Part shown: in pieces, positions 13,341 through 30,967 of the stretch
How the letters are laid out: every line of letters starts with the position of its first letter
Position numbering within the stretch: the stretch's first letter is position 1
NCBI RefSeq assembly: GCF_020382885.2
Contig: NC_058493.1
Span: 27,968,999 to 28,032,998, forward strand
Length of the DNA: 64,000 nucleotides
Direction of reading: 5' to 3'
Source of the DNA: Scatophagus argus
Lineage: Eukaryota > Chordata > Actinopteri > Scatophagidae
Program-made: the position numbers and the translations under genes
The notes under the pieces: generated by a model
What the model was told of the DNA's origin: nothing
Database searches by the model: none
The model's input: only the letters and a program-made list of their open reading frames with translations

Positions 13341-15300
13341 ATGTCGGAGCAGTTCAAACGTACATCTGCTTTTCTTTTTCAGTCAAAGTGAAAGTACGGC
13401 ATTAAATCATCTTATTTTTACACATTTCTACTACTGTCTGTGCAGCTTTGTATGCTCTAGTCGATGAAAATAAATTCATTTAACTCGTTTAACTTCCACC
13501 CTCAGCTTACACTTTTCACTAAAGTCTGAATTCAGACATTAACTATTTTTTATGTCACATTTCTTTCAGAGGATGCTGATAAAGAATAAGGAGTTGAACT
13601 AGAGTGGTAATAAGTGTTTTTAATTGTGACATAACTAACCTTTCAGTCTGCACATCAGAGTTTGTGTCAGGGAGCATGTGGCTCATTCAAACTAAACTCG
13701 ACACAAAATACAACATTTTAGGCCTCCATAAACTTTAACATTCAAGTTCAGTTGAGACAGTAAACACAACAACAGCAAACATCTGGGCCACAGATCCTGT
13801 AAACAAAACTGTGAAATCGTCATGTTTTCAGACTAATCTGTTTGGTGTGTTTCAAATAAATCACAGGAAATACAATGTGAGAAAACTGCAAACAACTTCA
13901 CACACAAAAAATATTCAACAGCCATTTCATCTAATCAGACGGCACATATTGTAATTTAAAATCATTTTTTCATCTTTCAACAGAGTCTTTTGTGTATCTT
14001 TTGCTGTTGTGTAATTTTTTACAAAAAGTTTGATTCAGTGTGTTGTTGTTTCAGTGTTACCTCAGAGCAGGACTCCTGTCTGTCACATGTGTTGTTTTGT
14101 AGTGTGCCAGTTGTGGATTTTACGTCATTTCTTTTGTGGTGTGTTTGTATTTTCTTATTATCAGTCAGTCGCTTTTAGCATCATTTGTTTTTATTCTCTT
14201 TTCTCTGGAAAACTTTTAGTCTGACTTTTCATGCTGCTGAAGAAAGCCACAGTAGATCTGTGAGTTTAGTGGAAATTGTCAAATATCCAAATAATAATGT
14301 TTAATAAAAATGCATTACAAAGGGGGGGTCATACTTCAGATGTGGTTTTAAATTGTTTTGCAGCAGGTGGGTGTCGTCCTAATATGTAAGATTATTTAAC
14401 ACACTGAGGAAGTGTGAGAAAGAAAACAAGTGGAAAAGGAAGAGACTCGTGTCAAATGAAGCTGATGTGTTGCAGCCTGTCGAACAAACATGAGACCAAA
14501 CGTCGAGGACAAGGTCAAAGGGGCAAAGCGGAACAACTTAGCACCTTTCTGATCTGTCAGCCCAGCTAAATGCACTGGAAATGAAATGATCTCAGTTTGT
14601 GTGAAAGTGGACTTAAGAGCAAACGGCTGGACCAAAGTGTAACTATTTTGTAATAAGCAAAATTGTATTTCAATCTTCTTTACTTCGAGCCTCACAAATG
14701 TCACACTTTAAAATAAATACAGAATGCTAAAGGCAGTAATGCCCAGATGATGGCGTTCATCAACTAAAACTGTCGGTAGTAAATATAAATACTTTTAATT
14801 GACTTGGTCTGGGTATTCGTATTCGCTTAGGAAATCCAGTGGAAGTGAAAGGATGAATCGATGAGGTGAAACAATCAGCGACGGCTAATGGCTAACATCG
14901 TCTGGTTCTGCCACTGAGGAACAGCCGCTGTGAGAACCTGCGCTACCTGCATTAACAAGTGATAAGTGAACAGGAGGGACGGTAATAAAATAACAGTGCA
15001 GTAAAAGGAAGAGGTCAGAAGGTCTTCCGTATGGATGTGGTTCGGAGTTTACTTGTTCTAGCTTGTTCTACTGAGGTTCTGCGTGAGACAGGCAGAACCT
15101 CACTGTTGTCTGCCCGCTACCACTGGATTCTTTTGGAAGCGTAAAGAGGTTTGTTTATGCAGCACTACTTTTGTGTACATCCGACAATTACTGGCACCAA
15201 CTAAGATAACGACTTTCGACAGCTTTTTAAAAAAGCAAAGAAAAGTCAACCACAAGGTGTACTTTTCGAGCTTCCGACTGTACGCTCAAGTGCTGTTTCT
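13341..15300. other. pole3-kmt5b intergenic DNA
   Basis: No exon with support and no RNA gene is seen. The sequence is AT-rich with short unsupported frames only. Confidence 0.45.
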
Positions 15301-15537
15301 CATTTCGGCCCTGACGGACGACAACGGTTGCGTGTTTATTGGACCTATTTTCTTTTGGATGGCTGTGCTGCGCCTTTCTCTCCCTGTCTCCTGTGCAGGG
15401 CCGCCATCTTGAATTTTAATGTTAATTTCTAAAAAAAATGTGTTTCCTGTGATATTTTCGTTTAGGGTGTCGTGCCAAATTTGGAATAGTTTGAAGGAGT
15501 GTTGTTTTATTTCGTGATTGTTTTACAAAATCACACC
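15300..15537 (+). promoter_or_regulatory. kmt5b: kmt5b promoter and probable non-coding first exon (YY1 motif)
   Basis: GCCGCCATCTTG at 15400-15411 is a full YY1 motif, which in vertebrates commonly sits just after transcription starts. A candidate donor GTGAGT follows at 15538. The next clear acceptor is CAG|GTTTCAAAC at 17552, upstream of the kmt5b ATG, so a roughly 2 kb 5' intron is likely. The exon limits are inferred from motifs only. Confidence 0.5.
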
Positions 15538-17552
15538 GTGAGTATTCTGTATTTGTTCTGTTTCTGTTGTCGACTCAAGACATTTAACGCTACCAACGCG
15601 TGAAAATGCTTTCAGCTTACTGCTATTTAACTGCTAGCCATTATGATAAATAACATTGCCTGCACTGAGATACTGGTTATTTGGTGGTTCAGGTGGCTAC
15701 CGTACATCGTATCTACAACTGTACTGGCTCGCAAACTAACTTTTAAATCGCACACAAATTATAGATTTACCTTGGTAAGCTAGCTAATGGTTCCCACATC
15801 AAACAACCCAAGCTAACGCAATATATGTTAAACAGCATTAGCTGCTGTGGTCCAGTGGTTTGCAGGTAGTGTTAGGACAACGTTAGCTAGTCACTTGGTG
15901 GCGAATGTGTGCAGTGAACTGTCGGCTGTTGTCGATTATTATTTGATACACTCTTAGCGAGTGTTCTGTCTTTAATGGGGGAAGTGGTAACTGCACCGTG
16001 TTTAAATCGACAGATACCCGCTAGCATCAAACTTAACTTCAGCAGGCTGCTAGCTTAGCTTCGTTCACCGTCACATAACACAGTCAATATAACCCAGCTA
16101 ACACAAACTAAGAAGAATGGCAATGTTTGACAGTTCATCGGGGTTTGTATTGTTTGTCTTTGTTTAATAAACGTTGACCATTAGGGTTTTATTTGTTGAT
16201 TGTTAGCGGCTTGCATGGCTGAACGGACGTTTCGAAGAGGCTTGAGATGAGTGTTATGGTTGATACCCTGTCGTTTATAGTTAAATATCACCACGTTACC
16301 ATCCTTAAAATTATTCTGTTGCAGTATTTTTGTCGAATATCCAGCTAATTTCTAATGTTTAGAGGCTGGTTTGACGGTATCAACACTTTGTTGGAAACTG
16401 CCGTGGCATATTGCCGGTGTTTGCTGCAAGCTAACGACCACGGCCGAATATCTCCCCGGCGTTGCCTTGGTGGTTAGCTTCAAGCTAACGAAGTGTATGG
16501 GTGGAGAGGCGACAGTTAGCAAACAATGCAAGCTATATTGATAACTGATACAATCTCGGCCTCAGTTGTCGGTGTGGCCTTCCGGGTTTCCACAGTCTTT
16601 CCCGATCCTGTGGCGTGTTGTGTTTGGTTGTGGCTAACACTGACTTCTAAGTTAAAATTGTAAAGCATTTTATGCGTCGATTATGAAGATGATATGATGC
16701 TCCGAGCTATCCATTTGCGCTTTGGAAACTACATTACTCGTATGGCAGAAGTGTAAACTCGGTATGATGTGTTCATGCAATACTAAACGTGAAGGTGATT
16801 CGAGGTGTTTTTGTGATTATATGATTCATAAATCAACAAAAACAATACTTATTATGTATGGGTGATAGGACCCAAGACGTTTCTGTTGCACTTGACAGTA
16901 AGCCAGTGCAATATTTGGGGTTACCACTAAGCGGCGCTGTAGGATCATTTTAAACTTGTTTCCTCAACACTAGCTTCAAGTTATGGTCGTTCCAGTAACA
17001 CCAGCCATCATCGGGCAAACTGTCTAATGCTGGTCTCATTTGGCACTTCAGCAGCTACCAGTAGTAGGTTTTAATGGCTGTGGAATATTTAGTCTTCAAT
17101 CTCTGCGACTGACTGGTACTTCATTACAGGCAGGCCTCTAAACCTTGTTCAGGTTGTTTGGTGGAGTGGAATATACTGAATCCAAAAGTTGTTTGGACAG
17201 TCCTACAGAGTGGTCAGAGATGTGTTTGCATGCTGTGCGCTGCATGCATGAATTCCTGACCTTATTGTATCCCAGTTCAATCTCACATTTATGTTTAGAG
17301 CTGTCTGTGAACAGAAAAGTTATTTTCAGTTAATAGAGAAAAGGTTCACTTCTTGTTGTCTGACAGATGGTGAATGCATCTTGTGAGCTTGTTATTTGCA
17401 TGATGGTCTTTTCTTTTTTTTTCCTTTTTGTCTTTGCGACACATCCACATGCTGATTTCCATCCCGTTTTGTTTTGCGTTTCTTCGGTCTGCATAAACTA
17501 ATTAAATTCTGTGGCTACACAGTAAAGTTTATTGTTTGTGCTCCTCGTTCAG
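15538..17552 (+). other. kmt5b: Probable first intron of kmt5b
   Basis: The interval runs from the candidate donor after the YY1 motif to a good acceptor before the ATG-containing exon. It contains no convincing coding or RNA gene. Confidence 0.4.
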
Positions 17553-17640
17553 GTTTCAAACTTAGACCCCAGTCTTCCCCACACAAGAGTGTTTCTTCAT
17601 CTCGGAGACTAAATGCAACTGGACCAGGGGGCTTGTGGGC

Positions 17641-21799
<4,159 letters not shown>

Positions 21800-21833
21800 G
21801 CTGTGGAGCTCATCGCTCCCACCTCCCCCTGTA

Positions 21834-21839
21834 AATAAA
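21834..21839 (+). terminator. kmt5b: First kmt5b polyadenylation signal
   Basis: AATAAA lies 35 bases after the stop codon. A further hexamer at 23322-23327 could give a long 3' UTR form. Confidence 0.6.
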
Positions 21840-24800
21840 GATGACTCGCTGATCAACTGTTGTGTTGATGTAAAAGAAGTACATTAATTTAAAAACAAAA
21901 AAAATTGCTGAGAAATCAAGAATCTGAATGAACGTTACGAGAAGGTGCTGTTGAGCTAAAGCAAATCTCTGTTCTTCACTTAAGTTGTGCTCATCACTCT
22001 CGTTGTGAGTGTAATTTGAGTTTTTTAGAAATACAGATTAGATTAAGTACGACTTAACTCACCCAGTATGTTCTCTGGCATTTTCTCTGCGTGCTATGCG
22101 AATTGTAAACAGCAGGAATTTGCCAAGTTTGTCTGCTTATTGTTTCTGAATAACCTCGCCGGATCATTAAGTGAAAAACGAGAATTTGTTTTAAGTTCAA
22201 CTGTTTCTTTAAGTGAATGCACTTGTTATATTCATAATGGACATGGATATTGTAGAAAGTGTACAGTATGGTGACTATCCCCTCTGTCTCATAGGCAGGT
22301 TTTTATTGAACTTTTGATTTTTGTCCTATAGTTTGTAATTTTTTTTGTGGCAAATCATGCTGAACGTACCGTATGGTGTGGTTGGTCCAGAGGCATTTTA
22401 AGATCAGTCAGTTCATTTTCAGGTGCCATGTTCTCATTATCCCAGTAGTTTTTCTGCTCAAGAACCACATGAATTTCAGTAACTCATTCATTTCCAGCTT
22501 GGGATGGATGATAAGACCTCAGATTTAAATCGTGGTATTTAGGGCAGAACCCCGTTGTGTTTGTTATTTTTCTTAGCCTGAGGCTGAAATTGCTGTGGGC
22601 TGGAATGAGCTGGAAAAATTGAACTGGGCCCAATTGGTGGAAACGATGTACAAATGCTTCCTGAGTAATATGAGCCCAAATGTCCAGATGGTGGCGCTGT
22701 AATTGACATCCATAAATACAGTTTTGGAAAGACCAAACCCCTCACACTGAAATCCTGCACAAACTGAGAAACAAAAATGAATTTTGACCACCAACATCAT
22801 TACAAGACTGAGAAACGTTTCCGTGATAAATGAGCAGGATTGGTCGGCAGACATGGTCGTCATCAGCAGTAAACCTTTGCAGAGGGCGGGGCTTACAAAG
22901 AAAATGGCCGTAACTCATTAACGATTTGTCCGCTTGTCACAAAGCTCATATCTTCTGGCCACGTTTGGGAAGAGGGCTGTCAGTTTGAGCCACAGGTTGT
23001 CTTGTTTTTGTTTTGGGTTTTTTCATCCCATTACAGTATCAGAGATGTAAGAGTTAATCTAATCAGTATACCACTCACCCCTATTGTCAGCATTATTCAC
23101 CGTATAATCATGTCTCTGAAGTGTTCAGTCATACAATGTTAAAGCAACATCTGTGCTATCATGTTATCCTCTTGAACATCACAGTTCGTGTGCACGCGGA
23201 ACGACGGCGTGTTTAGTTTGTCTGCAGCCGTCGCACATTCACGACGTGAACTTCACAGTGCAGATGCACAATTTTGTTTTCCCAGCGAATCGAGTCCCAG
23301 CATTTTGTTCAGCACGCTGCAAATAAAGTTAATCAAGCTGCAGAATTCCAAGAAATAAAAGCACACAATGTTTTATAACCAGTTCATAAATGGGGGCGAA
23401 CAGACCGACCAGCAGCTCTCATTGTTTTCTTTGGAACTGCTGTATAATGGTAACATGGCACACGTGGTAGGTCATCCCTTTTAAACAAGTGAGAAAATCG
23501 TACCAAATCCACATAAAAAGGCTACCTGTATGCCGACTGATGTCCCTCCTAACATTTATTTTCTCTTTCGTCCAGTCTCATTTTTTAAAAAATTTATCTA
23601 ATCTGATTTTTGGAGGCAAGTGAACAAATGTGGATCGACACTAGAGTTTGGAGAGGAAAATCACATTGTCTGAAACGTTCTTACTAGCTAAGGATCATGT
23701 ATACTTTTCTCTATGGTGCTACTTTTATTTCCTTACCATCTGTTTGAATTTGTCGTGTGTAAATCTGTTGGTAGACGGTGGCAGCATTAACTTAAACAGG
23801 CCCAAATCCTATAGAAATACACATTTCATCCGTTGTCTCTGTAGCTTTTTTTTGAGTTGTTTGTTTGATTTTTTTCTTTTCTTTACAGGAGCTCATACAC
23901 TTTCATTTTTTTAGTTTACAAAAAATTACTGTCTGTCGAGCAGCATTAGGTGCCTTAACGAAGAGCTTTTTGACCCATTCAGACCAAATTTGTCTCACGG
24001 CTAATCAGTGACAATGCTAAGCCATCTGCTTCCCCCTTGTAATATGGAAACACACACAAGTCCACCTTCAGTCCTTCTGTATATTATTTTATTTTTGTAG
24101 TGTGGAAGTAAATGAACTGTCCAACAGATCAAGGGATCAACTAAGATTGAATGTTAACCCACTTTTCCTGTGTTAATATGTACTGTTCATATCACCAGCA
24201 GCTAATCACCGTTCTGAACCTGGCTCAGTCTGTCCTTCCCCTTCGTCGGACGTCTCCATCCTACACTGTAAGGTGTTCCAGGTGTACCGTCTGTGTGGTC
24301 TTTGTCCAATAGACAGCTGTCAAGATTTCCAATTGATTCAAAAAGTAAAAGATTAAAAAAAAAAAAGCAAAACAAATGTGAATAGTTTGCGGACATTTTA
24401 GCGTGTTGCGTGGGTAGTGGGAAACATGTAAAGAGAATTAAAAATGGACAGTGTGTATATTGTCCGATATGTAAATCATGTGAACACATCTTGTACTTAT
24501 TTAACAGTTTTGAATACTTGAAAACTATATAAAGTTTCTTTGTGACTCTTGTTTCCTGAGCCTGTTTGTCGTCGGCTGATTGCTGAATGTTTTTGTGATC
24601 TTTCTGTTGTCGTCATGCTGTGAAGATGTGGATGCATCTTACAGATATGATTACTCATAATCTGTGTTTTCTTATTGTGTCCAAACCCAGTGAAAAGACC
24701 AAACCCAGCAACGCGTTATTCCATCTGTCGGCACCTTGTGACTTCTGTGGCCTGTAGTCTGTAGCCCGTTGGCTCCAAATGGTTTGATTTTCCCATCAGT

Positions 24801-26340
24801 TTCATTTCTACAAAGCTTCCTACCTGAGCAGCTGGTCACTACTTTTTGTCTGTTTCATCCGCATGTGGTGCACAGTGATTATTCCAACTGCAGTGTGCTT
24901 CACTGATGTGGCACAGAGGCAGATGAACTGTGATGCACACAGTAATTGTGAGCTACTGTTGGTCTTTTTGTGGGGTTTATGGACATTAAGAAACATCTAG
25001 AATAACACCAGCTGTGTGCTTTAAATCGTTGTTTGTCAGGAAAAAGACAGCAGCATTAAAAACTTCACCAGCAGCTTCATTTTTGAGGAAATTGATCCTT
25101 TTTTGAGCTTCGAGTGTGTCAGATGAAGCAGTTTTGGTCAAAAAGTCTCAGCTTCATCAGACGTGGCTGCTCTTTTTGAAGTATAAAAGTTACACGTTAC
25201 GTTCAGTGTGAGCTCTATGTGATTATTTCTGACCGTAACGTTAAGTTGTATTAGTTGTATGTGAATTTCTTTAAGGTTTGAGCACATCAGATTTGAATCA
25301 AACAGCTGCTCTGTCAATATTTGTATGTATTAACCGTGGATCAAATGACTGGGAGGTGTGAAAGGAGTGATGAATCTGCAGAGGATCTGCAGGTTTTGCC
25401 GTCTTTGATCATGTTTTGGTTTAACGTTTCCGGTTGCACCAAGCAGCTGTTGCCACCCAGTGCACGTGACCTGTCCAGCACCGAGCATGTGAGCGTAGTG
25501 GAGCGTGGAGCAGCAGAAGAGCAGGCCCCATGTGCAACTTATTTCTGATCAGCAGCAGTTGTTTTTCCTGAGCTTGCAGGTGGTGACTGCTTGTCCAAAA
25601 CCGTTTTGGCCCACATGCTCACGCATTTCTCTTTACACTCTGTTTAAGCTGTTTGCTTTGACCACATTTAATTGATTTGATTTTGATTTAAATGTTGGTT
25701 TCACGGCTTGTTAAGATGATGCTACTGTCAATAAACAACACGTCCTTTTAATCACGCAGCCTAACAAGGCTGCACGTGCTGCCTAACGAGTCGGCTAACT
25801 AGCTAAGTTAGGGTTGTGAACTTGGTTTAAGGCCAACATGAGGTAGAGAGATGGTGTTGGCCACGGACATAATAATTATTATTGATTTATTATGTCTATG
25901 GTGTTAGCAGCAGCAGCTAATGTTAGTCTGCCTTGGCAGCCTTTTGATTCTAAACACATTCCTCAGAGAAAGACACAGAGAGCTAGCTAACACTGCTAAC
26001 ACTGCTAACACTGGCTCTCTGATTAGTAAGCTCCCAAATGGACCTTGCTAGCTGGCCTTATGGGAACTTTTTCATACTGCTTAGAGGCGGGCGGTGACAA
26101 CATCACTGCCATCAAAACAGACGTGATGAAATAAAAATCCAAACTTTCAATGAGGGCATTTTTTCATTCAAAAACATTTTTATTGCAATAAGAGAGGTTA
26201 AACAGTGTAGTTGAACAGTAACAAGTTGAGTACTGATAATTATCGTTCAGAATTTACTCATATTGTCATGGTGACGAAATACATAAGTAGGTCCATCTTA
26301 AAAGAATAACTTTCAAAATTTAAATCGCACTAGACTTTGA
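21840..26340. other. kmt5b 3' UTR and kmt5b-ccnb2 intergenic DNA
   Basis: No supported coding exon is present. Additional AATAAA strings lie at 23322-23327 and 25730-25735. The block 22580-22990 (with gatggtggcgctgtaattga and 'gcaggattggtcggcagac') has the feel of a dispersed fish repeat, but no second copy is in the window. A small inverted repeat lies at 25866-25896. Confidence 0.45.
25866..25896. repeat. AT-rich hairpin
   Basis: Perfect 10-base arms GACATAATAA (25866-25875) and TTATTATGTC (25887-25896) surround an 11-base AT-only-but-one loop. Confidence 0.6.
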
Positions 26341-26360
26341 CCTTTGACCTTGTTTGTTGT

Positions 26361-26425
26361 CAGCCAATCAGAGGCGTCCTACCAAGACTGTATCCAATCA
26401 GATTTTACGGAGCGCTATTTGAAAG
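26361..26425 (+). promoter_or_regulatory. ccnb2: ccnb2 cell-cycle promoter: two CCAAT boxes and CDE/CHR
   Basis: CCAATCA occurs at 26364-26370 and again at 26394-26400, exactly 30 bases apart. They are followed by GGAGCGC (26409-26415, CDE-like) and TTTGAA (26418-26423, CHR). The spacing of NF-Y boxes about three helical turns apart, with a CHR just upstream of the start, is the signature of late cell-cycle genes. There NF-Y activates, while DREAM represses in G0/G1 and B-MYB-MuvB/FOXM1 activates in G2/M. The motifs are seen; binding is inferred from known CCNB2 regulation. Confidence 0.85.
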
Positions 26426-26564
26426 CTGCTCGTCTCGATGTTGTTTACTTACAGAAGTCGGTGTTGCTGTTCATGGATCTTGTCGGTAAGTCGTGGTAGA
26501 CGCTAAAAATCGCCGTGTTGATCCTTTGAGTCACTCTTTGCTCTCGTTGAGGCCGACGTTAAAC

Positions 26565-28853
26565 ATGTCGTCTGTGGGAGTTCTTCATATGGTGAGTAAA
26601 TTTACATTATTTCGCTCTCTCACTGCGTTTAGCTCGCTGCTGTTAGCCTCACTAGCTAGCATTGTTAGCTAACGTCACTGCTTAGCTTTTTGTTCGCCTG
26701 TTGCTGTATAAATCAGCTTTAAATGAGACAGCGTTTATTAAACTTCCCCTGAGTTTCTATGTTTTGTATGCTTCTCTTTAAGCAGCTTCCAGCCGCAGAG
26801 AACCCGGTGAAGATGAGTAAAACCGCGGCTGCAGGTCCGAGGAGAGCTGCTCTTGGAGAGATTACCAACGTTCCTGAAGCAGCAGTCAACGCAAAGGTAA
26901 CATGACGAAAGAACAACAGTTTCTGTTGTATGACTTGTGACTCGCATAATAACTCGGACACAAGGTACAACTTATGGCCAAAAGTGTACGGACGCTGCTG
27001 GGCTGAAGCAGCCTTCCACACAGAGTGGAGGATGTTGTGGTGTCAGATTAAAGCTCACGTTTTTGGGATGTTCAGCAGTCACATGTTGTTGGTGTTAAGC
27101 TCCTCTGGCCTTGTAGTGAACACTTAAAGAAGGTTTGTGCAGTCGGACTAAAGTCATTCAGTTTCTCTCAAACCAAACTCGTTAAATAATTTCTGACTCG
27201 TTTCCTCAGAGGTCGGGCCGAGCCAAAGCATCAGCCAAAGCATCAGCCAAAGCTTCTTGTGGCCAAAAAGCTGCACCCACTCAGGCGGTTCATCCAGCAG
27301 TCCGGGTCCAGGCACCTGCAGACCCCCTCCCTCCAGTTTCAGAGGAGTCTGCTGACGTGTCCATGAAGGAGGAGGAGCAGCTGTGCCAGGCTTTCTCTGA
27401 AGCGCTGCTCGCCGTGGAGGACGTCGACGAGCAGGACGCAGACCTGCCACAGCTCTGCTCGCAATACGTCAAAGATATCTATAATTATCTGCACGACCTG
27501 GAGGTAACTCACTCCCTCCATCATCCAAAGTCTGCATCGTCCTGCGGTTCGTTTTCCACCACGGTCTGCTTCCACAGGTGCAGCAGGCCGTACGAGCCAA
27601 CTACATGCAGGGTTATGAGATCACCGAGCGCATGCGAGCTCTTCTCATCGACTGGCTGGTCCAGGTTCACTCCAGGTTCCAGCTGCTGCAGGAGACTCTG
27701 TACCTCACAGTTGCCATCCTGGATCGTTTTCTCCAGGTAAGAACAGACCCAGCAGTTTTTCTTTCACTGTGGGTTTGGCGAGCTGTGAAAACCTTCTCCT
27801 GCTGTGCTGCAGGTCCAGCCGGTCTCTCGCAGAAAGCTGCAGCTCGTCGGCGTGACTGCCATGCTGGTGGCCTGTAAATACGAGGAGATGTACGCTCCGG
27901 AGGTCGGAGACTTCGCCTACATCACGGACAACGCGTTCACAAAGTCTCAGATTCTGGAGATGGAGCAGGTGGTCTTGAAGAGCCTCGGTTTCCAGCTTGG
28001 ACGTCCTCTTCCATTGCACTTCCTCAGACGGGCGTCCAAGGTGGCCAGTGTGAGTTTTTACAGCAGCAAGATAATTTAATGACGTTAAGAGTTGGGCTGA
28101 TCATCAGTGTGCAAAGGAAGAGCCGCAGTATCTGTTCATCAGATCTCCTGACGAGCTGCAGGTGATGAGATGTTCGGCCTCACTCTTCTTCACTTGCAGT
28201 ATTTAAAAGCGACCGCGTACACGTGCTGAGCTCAAGTGAAAAGCAGCAGATTCTTGGTCTCCTGGAGACAAACGGTCTGAGCGTTTCCACTGGCGGGTTT
28301 GTAAGATGTTGGTGTTTCTGTCTCAGTCTGATGTAGAGCGACACACGCTGGCCAAGTACCTGATGGAGCTGACCCTCCTCGACTACCACATGGTGCACTA
28401 TCGGCCCTCCGAGATCGCTGCCGCCTCCCTGTGTCTCTCCCAGCTGCTGCTTGAAGGGCTGCCGTGGGTCAGTTTGATGGACTGCGGGTGTTTTTAATGG
28501 ACGTCATTTTCCTGGTTGCAGGCTTGTGTTAATTGTTCTCCTGTCGTGTCGCAGTCTCCTACGCAGCAGCACTACTCGACATACGACGAGGCCCATCTGA
28601 AGCCGATCATGCAGCACATCGCCAAAAATGTCGTGATGTTGAACGACGGGAAGACAAAGTTCCTGGTGAGTTTCTGACAAAAAGCACGAGAAGTTTGGAT
28701 CGTGAGTTGACGGACATTAAACTGAAGTACTTTGCTCCTGTGCAGGCTGTGAAGAACAAGTACTCGAGCAGCAAACTGATGAAGATCAGCCTCATCCCTC
28801 AGCTGAAGTCGGCCGTCGTCAGGAACTTGGCGGCTGCTGTGCTCAATTCCTGA
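26565..28853 (+). CDS. ccnb2: G2/mitotic-specific cyclin B2
   Basis: Eight exons are 26565-26591, 26786-26896, 27210-27503, 27578-27736, 27813-28049, 28327-28467, 28555-28665 and 28746-28853. All junctions fall in phase 0 and give 395 residues (human 398). The protein binds and activates CDK1 for mitotic entry. A perfect destruction box RAALGEITN lies at 29-37, the APC/C degradation signal. The first cyclin box has [13 protein letters not shown] (163-175) and [20 protein letters not shown]. The second has [13 protein letters not shown] and [20 protein letters not shown]. The latter phrases and the length fit B2 rather than B1 or B3. An [12 protein letters not shown] triplet repeat follows the D-box. 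The first exon encodes only nine residues. Start choice rests on the in-frame ATG 140 bases after the CHR. Confidence 0.96.
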
Positions 28854-28938
28854 GGTGAACTTTTACCTGTCGGAGGACGTTTCTCGTGTACAGTATTTTT
28901 ATATTGTGATTGTGACTTGTGGCGGAACACCTACTTTT

Positions 28939-28944
28939 AATAAA
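28939..28944 (+). terminator. ccnb2: ccnb2 polyadenylation signal
   Basis: AATAAA lies 86 bases after the stop codon. Confidence 0.85.
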
Positions 28945-30967
28945 ATGTTTTTATAATTTTTGACACAAGCGTTGGTTTGTTCAGAAATCTGGTACTCGGT
29001 GGTTTCCCTGCAGAAATCTTTCACCCCCCCAGCAAAGAGTGGACACTGAGAGTGGGATTTGAAACTAAACTAAAATCATCTGTGATCTTGTCTAGTAACT
29101 GGAACGGTGTTCCACCTCAGTGTCTGAAGCCTTATTTGTGTTTTGGTTTTCCTCTGGATATTTGCAAAGTTACATGTGATTTTGATGTCCTGTTATGTCT
29201 GTTTTCCATATTTTGTGCAATAATGTACATTCAGGTTGTGGCCTACATTTCATAGTGTTCAACTTATGGATGTTTATAATTTTGATCTCCATTCAGATTA
29301 AATTGTTTTGATAATCACATCAAGGTCTGACAGATTTGTGCGATTGGTGCCATGCAAAGATTTGTTTAAACCTCCAGCCACTAGATGGTGGTGTTGTAAT
29401 GTGTCTTTTGACCCTAACGTACACCAACTGAGGAAGAAGTCATCGGTCATGTGGACGCAGGCCTGTGAAACAAATCACCTGTCCTGCAGTGTGTTGAATC
29501 ATAGCTGCTGTATTGAGGCACACATCCTATTGCCACATTCTTGTTCACACACACCTTTTTAGTAATGTGAGAAAGTTGTGTTGCAGCGGTGGAAAGTTTT
29601 TCCGTACAACTTTGAAGTACTGGAATACTTTAGTTTTAAATATGTGACACCTGTAAGACACTAGCTGCTACCACACACGTTTTCTGTAATCAGGTGTAAT
29701 GTTTAAACCATATAAGTAGTTAGTAGATCAGATTTCGACCAGCTCAGATATTGCAGTACTTCTACACTGATGTCTGACTGCTTTTACATAACCAACACAC
29801 TGAAATCAGATGCTCTGAGGAGTTTTTGGTGAAGTCCATCTGAGCAGAAGTGTTCACTGTGAGGGAGGTGAGTGATCACAACATCATGAACATTACAGCT
29901 TTATAAACTTTACATTTTCTAAAAGCTCAGTGTGGCTGCTCTCATGGTGATGTCGGGTGTGTGTTGGGCATTAGCGAGTACTTCTGTACGCGTGGAGTGT
30001 TTTTAGTTTGCTGTATCATTTGACAGAACCACAGCTTCTTTTCAAGTATAGTTTCCCGATTATACTCGCATACTTTTACTTAAGTACCATGCTTTAATGC
30101 AGGACTTTTGTCACAAGAGTATTTTTATAGCGTGGTATTTGTACTTTGACTGAAGTATCTGAATACTTCCTCCAGCAGTGATGATCAGTCCAGTAAACTC
30201 ACTTCTCTCTAACGTTACGCCTTCACACAGGCTTTTGTATGTTTTGAAATCGTCAGCTCCGACTGATGCTGACTCGACTGACATCATTTGAGGCAACTGA
30301 TCAGATTTCACTTGATTCCCTCTGAAGGCTTTACAACCACACTGTGCAGTCACACTAAAGATTTGGAAAACCAGTGGGAATTGCCCTTTAAGGAAACAAA
30401 GAAACTAATCTCAGTCCTTCTAACCCTGAACATCTGACGTTTGTCTCTGTGGATTTGTGGAAAAAACAAAATGAGGCCACTGGGCTACGACGTAACTCCA
30501 GTGAGAAAAGAAATCCTGGTTGTGAGTCAGAGCTCAGCAGCTCAAACGCTGTCATTAATCCTGAGCGTCACTCGTGGAGTCCAAAGACCCGGTGACAAAC
30601 TGCTCCCTCAGTCGCTGTCTTTGTTCAGCGGCCGCAGTCCAACGCAGTCAGACAGTTCGCTCTGCTGCCATCACGACTGAACGCTCCTGACGGTCGAGGC
30701 TGGAGAATAACATCATTTATTACAGGCTCACACGCCGAGCTGACTGTATGTGCTGTGGAGTGTGGAGGAGCATTGTACTGTGCAGACTGACCCTGAGTGA
30801 CTTCACCACCACCACCACACTCCTCCTCCTCCTCCTCCTCCTCCACACTGGCAGGTCTGTCAGTACTGAATGGTGTGAGCTGCTCAGCACTGATATTACT
30901 GCTGCTATCTGAAAACCTTGTACGCAGGGCCTCACATGACATCATGTCTTTATTTTTTCTGCATTTA
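28945..30967. other. ccnb2-cd82 intergenic DNA, left part
   Basis: No gene is seen. Fragments of AGTA-type repeat occur at 29585-29660 and 30040-30180. A (TCC)n run lies at about 30822-30843. Confidence 0.45.
30040..30180 (-). repeat. Percomorph AGTA-type repeat, reverse copy
   Basis: The reverse complement reads cactgctggaggaagtattc, then 'agtcaaagtacaaatacc', then ctcttgtgacaaaagtcctg, then cttaagtaaaagtatgcgag. This is the usual head of the family. Confidence 0.65.

Noticed and set aside
13082-13405. Overlapping 100-codon frames on both strands
   Set aside because: They arise from high GC in the CpG island, with no domain, no splice support and no codon bias.
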